From an uncultured Actinomycetes bacterium (GTDB lineage: Bacteria; Actinomycetota; Thermoleophilia; Gaiellales; F1-60-MAGs149), in NCBI GenBank assembly GCA_903847495.1, contig CAINDT010000283.1, forward strand, positions 1 through 6,681: 6,681 nt of DNA. Reading direction: 5' to 3'. The notes beneath the pieces are model-generated. The model made no database searches. It was not told where the DNA came from and was given only the letters and a program-made list of their open reading frames with translations. Position 1 is the stretch's first letter. Each line of letters opens with the position of its first letter. Positions 1-6,046 of this stretch are shown in pieces. A program made the position numbers and the translations under genes.

Positions 1-1
1 G

Positions 2-418
2 GTGCAGCGCGAGATCGCCGACCGCATGTTCGCCGCACCGTCGACGCCCGCCTACGGCGCCGTCAGCGTCCTGATGCAGCTGGCCTGCGAGCGCACCGAC
101 CTGCACCCCGTTGGCCGCGCCGTCTTCGATCCGCCGCCGCGGGTCGACTCCGCGCTCGTCGCCTTCCGCCGCCTGTCCGTCTGGCCGGAGCGCGCCGCAT
201 CCTGGGACGCGCTGTCACGCCTCGTGCACGCGGGTTTCCAGCATCGCCGCAAGACGCTCGTGAACGGGTTGACGATGGCGCACCTCGCAACCCGCACACA
301 GGCGGAGGCCGTGCTCACCGAGCTCGGGCATGACGTGCGCATCCGCGCCGAGGCGATCGCCCCTGATGGCTGGCCCGTGCTGCTCGACGCGCTCGCAGCG
401 ACTACGGTGGACGCATGA
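2..418 (+). CDS. rsmA: 16S rRNA (adenine(1518)-N(6)/adenine(1519)-N(6))-dimethyltransferase, C-terminal part (5' end outside window)
   Basis: RsmA/KsgA transfers four methyl groups from S-adenosylmethionine to two adjacent adenines near the 3' end of 16S rRNA during 30S assembly. Only about 138 C-terminal residues are here, so the reading frame enters from the left edge and the first in-frame GTG is an internal Val. What is visible: the segment VQREIADRM, matching the family's conserved 'Q-K/R-E-x-A-D-R' stretch, then YGAVSVLMQLAC, then FDPPPRVDSALV, which matches the family's typical 'P-x-P-x-V-D-S' element. The helical C-terminal domain follows, with FQHRRKTLVNGL matching the conserved 'F-x-x-R-R-K-x-L-x-N' motif. 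The SAM-binding N-terminal half is upstream of the window. The stop TGA overlaps the ispE start as ATGA. The rsmA-ispE pair is a known actinobacterial arrangement. Identity is secure. Confidence 0.93.
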   Translation: MQREIADRMFAAPSTPAYGAVSVLMQLACERTDLHPVGRAVFDPPPRVDSALVAFRRLSVWPERAASWDALSRLVHAGFQHRRKTLVNGLTMAHLATRTQAEAVLTELGHDVRIRAEAIAPDGWPVLLDALAATTVDA

Positions 419-1254
419 CGGAGGACGCAGCCATCGTCCGCGCGTGCGCGAAGATCAACCTGCTGCTGCGAGTGGGACCGCGGCGGGAGGACGGCTACCA
501 CGAGCTCGTCACCCTGATCGCGCGGATCTCGCTCGCCGACGTGCTGCTGATCTCCGACGCACCCGAGACCGGCGTCGACTGCCCCGCGCTCCCCGGTGGC
601 GACACGCTGGTGACGCGCGCACTGCGCCTGCTCTGCGAGACGGCGGGCCACCCGGGGGGCTTCCACGTCCATATCGACAAACGCATCCCACACGGAGCCG
701 GACTCGGCGGCGGCTCGGCCGACGCCGCCGCAGCGCTGCGGTTCGCCAATGACCTACTGCCGCGACCGCTGATCGACAGCGAGCTGCACCGCCTCGCGGC
801 ACTGATCGGCTCGGATGTACCGGCGCTGCTCCACGACGAGGCGACGGTCGCGCGCGGTCGCGGCGATCGCATCGAGGTGCTCGGCCACCTGCCCGCAGGC
901 TGGCTGGCGCTCGCGCATCCGGGGCGACCGCTGGCCACGCGCGACGTCTATCAGCGCTACGTCGCCGATACGCGGCCACTCCCCGGACCGCTTGCGCTGC
1001 CGCAGACCCTTGAGGAGATGGCCGGGCTGATCGAGAACGACCTCGCAGTGCCCGCGGAGGCACTCGAGCCGGGGTGTCGCAGCCTGCGCGAGCAGTTCGC
1101 CGAGCTCGGAGCGATGGCAGCATGCGTCTCAGGTAGCGGCTCCGTCGTGTTCGGCCTGTTCCGGACGGAGCAGGAGGCGACGGCTGCTGCAGCGAATCTG
1201 GAAGGCGCACCATGGACGGCAACAGCAGCACTGGGGACGAGCCCCGCCGCATAG
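415..1254 (+). CDS. ispE: 4-diphosphocytidyl-2-C-methyl-D-erythritol kinase
   Basis: IspE is a cytosolic GHMP-family kinase. It phosphorylates the 2-hydroxyl of CDP-methylerythritol with ATP, the fourth step of the MEP pathway to isopentenyl diphosphate. The 279 residues are close to the usual length of about 280-300. Visible motifs: AKINLLLRV near residue 12, with the substrate-site Lys13; DGYHEL at 26-31; the glycine-rich ATP loop PHGAGLGGGSADAAAAL at 92-108; GSDVPALL with the probable catalytic Asp134; and the C-terminal GHMP motif SGSGS at 239-243. The ATG start overlaps the rsmA stop by four bases, and a weak GGTGG (406-410) precedes it. The 3' end overlaps the next gene by 43 bases. The window therefore shows that the organism uses, at least in part, the non-mevalonate route. 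Confidence 0.96.
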   Translation: MTEDAAIVRACAKINLLLRVGPRREDGYHELVTLIARISLADVLLISDAPETGVDCPALPGGDTLVTRALRLLCETAGHPGGFHVHIDKRIPHGAGLGGGSADAAAALRFANDLLPRPLIDSELHRLAALIGSDVPALLHDEATVARGRGDRIEVLGHLPAGWLALAHPGRPLATRDVYQRYVADTRPLPGPLALPQTLEEMAGLIENDLAVPAEALEPGCRSLREQFAELGAMAACVSGSGSVVFGLFRTEQEATAAAANLEGAPWTATAALGTSPAA

Positions 1255-1658
1255 AGGTCGATCCCGACGACGTCCGCGTCGTCGTGTCGCACACGTACGC
1301 CTACGGCACACCACCGCCCACCGCCGGCGAACCGCTGCCGTTTCTCCGCCGCCACCGCGCGAAGGTCGCCGTCGCAATCACTGTGGTCGAGGCCGTGGCG
1401 CTCGGCCTCAGCGGCATCGGCTTCCTCCGCTCTGTCGTCCTGCTGCTTTTGGCCGCGACGCTGGCGATCGTGCTCCACGTCGTATCGACTAGGCGCGCGC
1501 CCTACACGGTGCGGCAGCTGACATGGATCCTCGCGGTCAGCCAGATCCTCGCGCTGCTGTTCCCGTTCCTCGTGATCGGCGGCGTGATCGCCATCGCGAT
1601 CGTCCTTGCCTTCGTGATCCTCGCCGGCCTCGTGATCCTGTTCGGAGATCGGCGCTGA
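1212..1658 (+). CDS. small four-helix membrane protein of unknown function
   Basis: I do not recognise a family for this 148-residue protein. The first 50 residues are polar and rich in Asp, Arg and Pro, and probably cytosolic. Four hydrophobic stretches follow at about 51-71, 73-91, 103-123 and 125-144, separated by short turns. A basic linker (STRRAPYTVRQ, residues 92-102) lies between helices two and three, and the protein ends in GDRR. No catalytic motif is visible. The ATG is supported by GGAAGG at 1200-1205, six bases upstream, although this puts the start inside the last 14 codons of ispE. Its stop overlaps the start of the amidase. It is therefore very likely translated with the ispE operon. 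A role at the envelope is possible from its location and its amidase neighbour, but this is only inference. Confidence 0.75.
   Translation: MDGNSSTGDEPRRIEVDPDDVRVVVSHTYAYGTPPPTAGEPLPFLRRHRAKVAVAITVVEAVALGLSGIGFLRSVVLLLLAATLAIVLHVVSTRRAPYTVRQLTWILAVSQILALLFPFLVIGGVIAIAIVLAFVILAGLVILFGDRR
1644..1647 (+). promoter_or_regulatory. ribosome binding site deciding a CTG start for the amidase
   Basis: GGAG lies seven bases before CTG at 1655-1657. No ATG, GTG or TTG occurs in the amidase frame between 1523 and this point. The CTG begins exactly where a secretion signal begins, and it overlaps the upstream stop as CTGA. Translation coupled to the membrane-protein gene is likely. Confidence 0.5.
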
Positions 1659-2455
1659 TCCGTCCAGCCCTCCTCCTCGTCGCGCTCGCCTGCGCGGCAG
1701 CGCCCGCGGCACACGCGCAGGTCGCCGCGCCAGCAGCGACCGGGCAGCTTCCCGTGACAGCGGAGGCGCCCGCCCGAGCCGCCCTGCCGTTGACGGGCCG
1801 CACCGTGGTGATCGATCCGGGCCACAACGGCGGCAATACGAGCCACCACGAGATCACGCAGCGCCAGGTGTGGGTGGGCACGCACTGGAAGGACTGCGAT
1901 GCCGACGGCGCCTCGGCGCGCAGCGGCTACAGCGAGGCGCAACACAATTGGGACGTCGCGATGATCGTGCGGCGCCTTCTGCGCCAGCAGGGCGCCCGCG
2001 TCGTGCTGACCCGACGCTCGAACACGGGTGTCGGTCCCTGTATCACGGAACGGACCGCCCTGGGCAACCGCGTGCGGGCCGATGCCGCGGTCTCCATTCA
2101 CGCCGACGGCCACATGAACGATGACTTCCATGGCTACCACGTGATCCTGCCGGGCGACGTCGGGCAGAGCCAGCGCATGCTCGCGCGCTCACGCGAACTC
2201 GGCATCGCCATCCGCAATGCCCTGCGCCAGCACGGTCCGACGGCGGAGTCGAACTACATCGGCGAGCGCGGCCTGATCGTGCGCAGCGACCTCGGGGGCC
2301 TCAACCTCTCGCAGGTGCCGAAGGTCTTCACCGAGATCGGCAACATGCACTCGACGCATGACGCGCCGCAGATGGAGTCCGATGCGGGCCGCCTGGCGGA
2401 GGCCACCGCCATCAGCGTCGGCATCACGCGTTTCCTGACGCAGCGCCGCGCCTGA
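1655..2455 (+). CDS. secreted zinc N-acetylmuramoyl-L-alanine amidase (Amidase_3, Rv3717/Ami1-like)
   Basis: This enzyme cleaves the bond between N-acetylmuramic acid and L-alanine in peptidoglycan, outside the membrane. From the CTG start the protein has 266 residues. Residues 1-21 form a signal peptide with a hydrophobic core and an AHA|Q cleavage site. A short Ala/Pro linker follows, then one Amidase_3 domain from about 49 to the end. Zinc ligands are visible as His57 in IDPGHNGG, Glu94 in GYSEAQHNWD and His149 in VSIHADG; the catalytic Glu227 is in FTEIGNM. Cys81 (KDC) and Cys129 (GPC) sit where the mycobacterial Ami1/Rv3717 type has a disulphide. NYIGERGL and RSDLGGLNLSQ also resemble that protein. 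There is no separate wall-binding domain, as in Ami1. The alternative ATG at 1523 would add 44 Arg/Pro-rich residues that look like a shadow of the upstream gene, so I rejected it. Family call is secure; the CTG start is probable. Confidence 0.9.
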   Translation: MIRPALLLVALACAAAPAAHAQVAAPAATGQLPVTAEAPARAALPLTGRTVVIDPGHNGGNTSHHEITQRQVWVGTHWKDCDADGASARSGYSEAQHNWDVAMIVRRLLRQQGARVVLTRRSNTGVGPCITERTALGNRVRADAAVSIHADGHMNDDFHGYHVILPGDVGQSQRMLARSRELGIAIRNALRQHGPTAESNYIGERGLIVRSDLGGLNLSQVPKVFTEIGNMHSTHDAPQMESDAGRLAEATAISVGITRFLTQRRA

Positions 2456-2463
2456 TCGATTGT

Positions 2464-2495
2464 CAACCACGCTGGACCCGGGTCCAGCGTGGTTG
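2464..2495 (+). terminator. perfect 32-bp palindrome after the amidase gene, candidate terminator hairpin
   Basis: The left arm CAACCACGCTGGACCC is followed directly by its exact reverse complement, giving a 14-bp stem with a CCGG loop in RNA. With one T-T mismatch the symmetry reaches 2460-2499. It begins eight bases after the amidase stop, where a terminator for the rsmA-ispE operon would sit. No T-run follows, so it would be a hairpin-only terminator. Because it is a loopless DNA palindrome overlapping the next promoter, it could instead or also bind a dimeric regulator. Confidence 0.5.
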
Positions 2496-2519
2496 TCAAC
2501 GCGCACCCGAGCGGATAAT
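2493..2519 (+). promoter_or_regulatory. candidate sigma-70-type promoter of mttB-iclR
   Basis: TTGTCA at 2493-2498 matches the -35 consensus at five of six bases, and GATAAT at 2514-2519 matches the -10 at five of six. The spacer is 15 bases, shorter than ideal; TAATCT at 2516-2521 gives a 17-base spacer but a poorer -10. The stretch is markedly more AT-rich than its surroundings. The -35 overlaps the end of the long palindrome, and transcription would start within or just after the 16-bp inverted repeat. Confidence 0.45.
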
Positions 2520-2520
2520 C

Positions 2521-2536
2521 TGCAACTACGGTTGCA
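2521..2536. promoter_or_regulatory. candidate operator: TGCAAC-TACG-GTTGCA inverted repeat
   Basis: Two perfect six-base arms are separated by four bases, placed directly after the -10 hexamer and overlapping the expected transcription start. This is a repressor-type position. IclR-family dimers bind short palindromes of about this size, and an iclR-type gene is the second gene of the downstream operon, so autoregulation is a natural reading. Further GTTG/CAAC half-sites lie nearby at 2464, 2492, 2497 and 2538. Binding is inferred, not shown. Confidence 0.4.
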
Positions 2537-2554
2537 AGTTGAGATGAGGTCTCC

Positions 2555-4018
2555 GTGCTGACGAACGCCATGCCCCGCTACGAGCCGCTGTCCGCGGACG
2601 CGCTCGCGACGATCCACGCCGGCTGGAAGCGGCTCGGCAAGGAGGTCGGCGTCCAATTCGACAACGAACAGGCGCTGCAGCTGTTCCGTGCCGCGGGACA
2701 GACGGTCGACGACGACGGCACCGTGCACTTCGACCCCGAGTTCCTGCTCGCGCAGGCCGCCAAGGCGCCGGGCACGTTCCCGATGATCGCCCGCAACCGC
2801 GAGCGCGACCTCGTGATCGGCGGCGACCACATGATCTTCTGCGCCGTCCAGGGCCCGCCGTTCGTGCGGATCGGCGACGAACGGCGCGAGGGCACCTACG
2901 CCGACTACGAGAACCTCCTGCGCCTCGTGCAGCAGGATCCCAACCTCGACACGCCGGGCCGCAACGTCCTCGAGCCAAACGACCTGCCGCTCGACTCGCG
3001 CCACCTCATGCGCGCCCTTGCCTCGATCCGGCTGACCGACCGCGTCTGGGCCGGCGAGCCCTCGAGCGGCGAAGCCGCCGCCGACTGCCTGCGCATGGCG
3101 GAGATCGTCCACGGCGCCGACGTCATGGCCGGCGACGCGCCCGTGCTCTTCGCCAACTGCAACGTCAACTCCCCGCTGCGCTTCGACGCGCGCATGCTCG
3201 ATGGCATCGTCAACTACGGCGCTGCCGGCCAGGCGATCATCATCACGCCGTTCCTGCTGATGGGTGCCATGGCACCGGTCTCGACCCCGGCCGCCCTCGT
3301 GCAGCAGACACTCGAGAGCCTCGCCGGCGTCGCGCTCGTGCAGCTGGTCCGCCCGGGCACGCCGTGCGTGATGGGCTCCTTCCTCTCCTCGACGGACATG
3401 AAGACCGGCTCCCCCGCGTTCGGCGGTCCGGAGTCGGCCTTCGGCCTCTACGCCTCCGGCCAGATCGCGCGCGACCTCGGCCTGCCGTGGCGCTCCGGCG
3501 GCGGCACGCTCACGTCGAGCCCGCTGCCCGACTACCAGGCGGGCTACGAGGCCATGAACACCCTGCTGTCCGCGTTCCTCGCCGGCGCCAACGTCTGCTG
3601 GCAGTCGGCCGGCTGGATGGAGGGTGGCCTCGTCACGAGCTTCGAGAAGTTCATGGCCGACACGGAGATTCTCGACCTGCTCTGCCACCAGTTCCGCAAG
3701 GTCGAGCTGACCGAGGCCGACCTCGCCTTCAACGCGCACGTGGAGGCCGGCCACGGCGGCCATTTCTTCGGCACGCAGCACACCCTCGAGCGCTTCCGCG
3801 ACTGCTTCTGGCGCCCGACGATCGCCTCCACCGAGAACAACGACCGCTGGATCAAGAGCGGACGCATGGATCACGCAGAGCGTGCCGCCGCGCGCTGGCG
3901 CGAAGCGCTCGAGCAGTACGAGCAGCCACCGCTGGATGCCGCCAAAGAGGCCGAACTGCTCGACTTCGTGCGGCGACGCGTCAAGGAGAACGGCGACGTC
4001 GTCGAGGCGCTCGCATGA
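2555..4018 (+). CDS. MttB-superfamily (trimethylamine methyltransferase family) protein, non-pyrrolysine type
   Basis: This superfamily moves a methyl group from a methylated amine to a cobalamin-binding corrinoid protein. Archaeal MttB uses trimethylamine and carries pyrrolysine. Bacterial homologues without pyrrolysine, such as the glycine betaine methyltransferase MtgB, use quaternary amines. The 487-residue frame has no internal amber codon, so this is the non-pyrrolysine kind. Supporting features are the full-length barrel-type protein, the stretch SGGGTLTSSPLPDYQAGYE at 314-332, which matches the conserved 'P-D-x-Q-A-G-x-E' core near where the archaeal enzyme has pyrrolysine, and a C-terminal block GGHFFGTQHTLERFRDCFWR matching the family's conserved His-Thr-Phe-Arg-Trp region. 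GTG at 2555 follows GAGGT at 2546-2550 with four bases between; ATG at 2570 is an alternative start. It overlaps the iclR-type gene by ATGA. No corrinoid protein or tetrahydrofolate methyltransferase gene lies in the window, and the substrate is unknown. Confidence 0.88.
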   Translation: MLTNAMPRYEPLSADALATIHAGWKRLGKEVGVQFDNEQALQLFRAAGQTVDDDGTVHFDPEFLLAQAAKAPGTFPMIARNRERDLVIGGDHMIFCAVQGPPFVRIGDERREGTYADYENLLRLVQQDPNLDTPGRNVLEPNDLPLDSRHLMRALASIRLTDRVWAGEPSSGEAAADCLRMAEIVHGADVMAGDAPVLFANCNVNSPLRFDARMLDGIVNYGAAGQAIIITPFLLMGAMAPVSTPAALVQQTLESLAGVALVQLVRPGTPCVMGSFLSSTDMKTGSPAFGGPESAFGLYASGQIARDLGLPWRSGGGTLTSSPLPDYQAGYEAMNTLLSAFLAGANVCWQSAGWMEGGLVTSFEKFMADTEILDLLCHQFRKVELTEADLAFNAHVEAGHGGHFFGTQHTLERFRDCFWRPTIASTENNDRWIKSGRMDHAERAAARWREALEQYEQPPLDAAKEAELLDFVRRRVKENGDVVEALA

Positions 4019-4740
4019 ACCCCGGCAACGCCGCCCTCGGCCGTGGCCTCGACGTGCTCGTCGCGCTCGCCGACCCAGCTGCCGCACGTGACGGGCTGGG
4101 CGTCTCGCGCCTCGCCGAACTGCTCGGCACTGACAAGAGCCAGGTCTCGCGCACGCTCGCGGTGCTCGATCAACGCGGCTTCGTGACGCGCGACCCCGAT
4201 ACGCTCGCCTACCGCTTGGGCTGGCAGGTCTTCTCACTCGCCGCGCTGGCGGGCGACGCCCCGCTGATCGGAGCCGCACGCCCCGTGTTGCTCGACCTGG
4301 TCGCAGAGCTCGGCGAGAGCGCCCACCTATCGGTCCGCCAGGGCGACCAGGTGCTCACGCTGGCAACGGAATCGCCAGCCGTGGCGATCCATGCCCCGGG
4401 CCGTGTCGGCGGCCTGACGCCGCTGGCCACGACGTCGGCCGGGCGCGCGCTGGCGACAGGGCTCACCGACGACGAGTTGCAGGCCGTGGGACTCGGCGCG
4501 TACCTCGCGGAGGTCGCGACCGCACGCGAGCAGGGCTACGCGATCGTCCGCGAGGAGTTCGAGCCCGGGCTCGTCTCGGCGGCCGCGCCGATCCACGATG
4601 CCGCGGGACGCGTGATCGCCGCGGTCAACGTCTCCGCCCCGAATTTCCGCTTCGGTGACCGCCTCGAAGGCGCCGCACCGATCGTCGCCCAGGCCGCCGC
4701 CGCGATCGGCGCGACCGTTGGCGGCGCGGTGCCCGCCTGA
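4015..4740 (+). CDS. IclR-family transcriptional regulator
   Basis: This is a DNA-binding regulator of 241 residues, near the usual 240-280. Residues 8-70 form the winged helix-turn-helix: GRGLDVLVAL, then SRLAELLG (31-38), then the recognition helix DKSQVSRTLAVLDQRG (40-55), then the wing ending in YRLG. The effector-binding IclR domain fills about 85-238. It has recognisable pieces TTSAGRALA, REQGYAIVREEFEPGLVSAAAPI and GRVIAAVNVSAP. The Cys common in the 'G-V-x-C-V-A-A-P' position of many relatives is replaced here (GLVSAAAP). The ATG overlaps the mttB-like stop by four bases, with GAGG at 4004-4007 as ribosome binding site, so the two genes are co-translated. It probably senses the methylated amine or a product and controls the shared promoter through the inverted repeat near 2521. 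The effector is not predictable from sequence alone. Confidence 0.92.
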   Translation: MNPGNAALGRGLDVLVALADPAAARDGLGVSRLAELLGTDKSQVSRTLAVLDQRGFVTRDPDTLAYRLGWQVFSLAALAGDAPLIGAARPVLLDLVAELGESAHLSVRQGDQVLTLATESPAVAIHAPGRVGGLTPLATTSAGRALATGLTDDELQAVGLGAYLAEVATAREQGYAIVREEFEPGLVSAAAPIHDAAGRVIAAVNVSAPNFRFGDRLEGAAPIVAQAAAAIGATVGGAVPA

Positions 4741-4765
4741 CCCACCCGGGCGTCCCCGCTACGCT
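4737..4765 (+). promoter_or_regulatory. candidate promoter of tRNA-Gln
   Basis: CTGACC at 4737-4742 (four of six to the -35 consensus) and TACGCT at 4760-4765 (fits T-A-N-N-N-T) are 17 bases apart. The start point would fall about six bases before the mature tRNA. The -35 overlaps the stop codon of the iclR-type gene. Read-through from the upstream operon is the alternative. Confidence 0.35.
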
Positions 4766-4777
4766 CCGTGCCGACTC

Positions 4778-4848
4778 TGGGGCGTCGCCAAGTGGTAAGG
4801 CAGCGGGTTTTGGTCCCGCCACCGCAGGTTCGAATCCTGCCGCCCCAG
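4778..4848 (+). tRNA. tRNA-Gln (anticodon UUG)
   Basis: The 71-base cloverleaf folds by eye without mismatch. The acceptor arms are TGGGGCG (4778-4784) and CGCCCCA (4841-4847). The D stem is GCC/GGC (4787-4789 with 4799-4801). The anticodon stem is GCGGG/CCCGC, around a seven-base loop with TTG at 4810-4812. A four-base variable loop follows, then the T stem GCAGG/CCTGC around TTCGAAT. The discriminator base is G. It reads CAA, and with wobble CAG, glutamine codons. The weak U1-A72 pair is a known identity feature of tRNA-Gln. The 3' CCA is not encoded (GCCT follows), so it must be added by nucleotidyltransferase. Confidence 0.95.
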
Positions 4849-4886
4849 CCTTCGCCGCCGTGCGACCAACCCTCTGCTCCCGGCAC

Positions 4887-6032
4887 CTACCGCAGCCGAA
4901 GGCCTGCCGCGGCCGCCCCCGCGCGCCGCGCGAGCGAAGAGCGCACAGCCACGGCGGCCTCGGCGTTGTCCACGAACAACCCATCGACGCCGAGCAGCAT
5001 GAAGTCGCGGATCTCGATCGCCTGATCGCCGTGCACCATCGGGAAGAACGGACTCAGCGGGTCACCTCGACGCAAGCCAGCGGGGAGGAATTCGTTCTCC
5101 GGCCGGAACGTCCAGGCGTGGACCAGGAGCCCTGCGCGGTGGGCATCACGGACGAGTGTCGTCGGCACGCCCAACGTGTCGGTTCGCGCCTCGCGCGGAA
5201 TGAGCAGGCTCTTGGGTGGCCCAATACCGTCGGCGTACCGCGCGATCGCTCGCAGCCCGGCTGGCGTGATCATCGCCGCATAGGTGCGGTTGCTCCCGGC
5301 GGCGACAAGGTCGGCCGGCGCGCCCGTCTCGTCGATGAGTTGCAGGAGATGCACGGGCGTCATGCGCCGCAGGCGCTTGAGGTTCCCGACCTCGAACGAC
5401 TGGATGAAGACCGGGGCGTCACGCCGGTTGAGCCCGTTGCGGCGGAGCGCCGCGACAAGCGGCTCCTCCAGCGGCAATCCGATCGACCGGAAATAGGTCG
5501 GATGCTTGGTCTCTGGCTCGATGCCGACGCGGTTGGCCTTCGCCAACTCGATCACCTGCTGCAGCGTGGGAATCCGAAACCGACCGTTCATCGCGGTGTT
5601 GGCGGGGCGCAGGTCGGGCAGGCGCTCAACGGCGCGCAGGGTCTGCAACTCGGCGAACGTGAAATCCTCGACGAACCATCCGGTGTGCGACTCACCGTCG
5701 ATCACCTTCGTCGTCCGGCGATCGGCAAACTCGGGATGCTGCGCCACATCCGTCGTCTCGGTGATGTCGTTCTCATGGCGAGCGACGAGAACGCGGTCCT
5801 TCGTCGAGACGACGTCGGGCTCGATCACATCGGCCCCCATGGCAATCGCCAGGCGATACGAGGCGAGCGTGTGCTCCGGGCGGTAGGCAGGCGCGCCCCG
5901 GTGCCCGATCACGATCGGCTCGGCATGCCCGAGCGTCGGCGTCGCCCAGCCGCCTTCGGCCTGCCCAGCAACCGGAAGCGCCAGGACGACCAGTACGGCA
6001 ACGCCACTGCAGATGCATCGAATTCCGCGCAC
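4887..6032 (-). CDS. secreted glycerophosphodiester phosphodiesterase (GlpQ-type)
   Basis: Enzymes of this family hydrolyse glycerophosphodiesters, the deacylated products of phospholipids (or teichoic-acid-like polymers), to glycerol-3-phosphate and an alcohol. From GTG at 6032 the protein has 381 residues. A signal peptide covers 1-25, with core VAVLVVLALPVAGQA. The barrel then shows HRGAPAYRPEHT (catalytic His44, Arg45 and Glu53), EPDVVSTKDRVLVARHEN (metal ligands Glu71 and Asp73, second catalytic His86), GIEPETKHP (Glu172/Glu174 and Lys176), VHAWTFRPENEF around Trp307, and GLFVDN near the end. Length and layout fit periplasmic GlpQ-like enzymes. A second in-frame GTG at 6083 would add 17 residues before the signal peptide; neither start has a strong ribosome binding site, and I chose 6032 because it gives a normal signal sequence. 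It faces the tRNA gene convergently, with only 38 bases between. A role in phosphate or carbon scavenging is likely. Confidence 0.88.
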   Translation of the reverse strand: MRGIRCICSGVAVLVVLALPVAGQAEGGWATPTLGHAEPIVIGHRGAPAYRPEHTLASYRLAIAMGADVIEPDVVSTKDRVLVARHENDITETTDVAQHPEFADRRTTKVIDGESHTGWFVEDFTFAELQTLRAVERLPDLRPANTAMNGRFRIPTLQQVIELAKANRVGIEPETKHPTYFRSIGLPLEEPLVAALRRNGLNRRDAPVFIQSFEVGNLKRLRRMTPVHLLQLIDETGAPADLVAAGSNRTYAAMITPAGLRAIARYADGIGPPKSLLIPREARTDTLGVPTTLVRDAHRAGLLVHAWTFRPENEFLPAGLRRGDPLSPFFPMVHGDQAIEIRDFMLLGVDGLFVDNAEAAVAVRSSLARRAGAAAAGLRLR

Positions 6033-6046
6033 AGGCGGAGTATTCC

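Noticed and set aside
1667..1700. Possible lipobox at the Cys in the amidase signal sequence
   Set aside because: The residues before the Cys are A-L-A rather than a proper L-A/S-G/A pattern, and Cys13 would leave too short a signal. The AHA|Q signal peptidase I site fits better.
2544..2561. A five-codon leader ORF (ATG at 2544, TGA at 2559-2561) overlapping the mttB-like start
   Set aside because: It has only a weak ribosome binding sequence and no attenuator-like codon run. Its ATG lies just ahead of the Shine-Dalgarno GAGGT, so chance is the simpler explanation.
3364..4014. A long upstream extension of the IclR reading frame into the MttB-like gene
   Set aside because: The extension is out of frame with MttB, very Arg/Pro-rich and without a domain. 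The ATG at 4015 has GAGG and begins just before the helix-turn-helix.
2555..4018. Pyrrolysine-containing MttB
   Set aside because: There is no in-frame TAG. The region around residues 314-332, near where pyrrolysine occurs in archaeal MttB, is encoded by ordinary sense codons.
2189..4279. A 696-codon open frame on the minus strand opposite the MttB-like gene
   Set aside because: It is antisense to clear MttB and IclR coding sequence. Its composition is low-complexity Arg/Ala/Val/Glu, as expected from reading GC-rich codons backwards, and no domain is recognisable.
4778..4848. tRNA-Gln as an integration (att) site
   Set aside because: I found no second copy of the tRNA 3' end and no integrase gene within the window.
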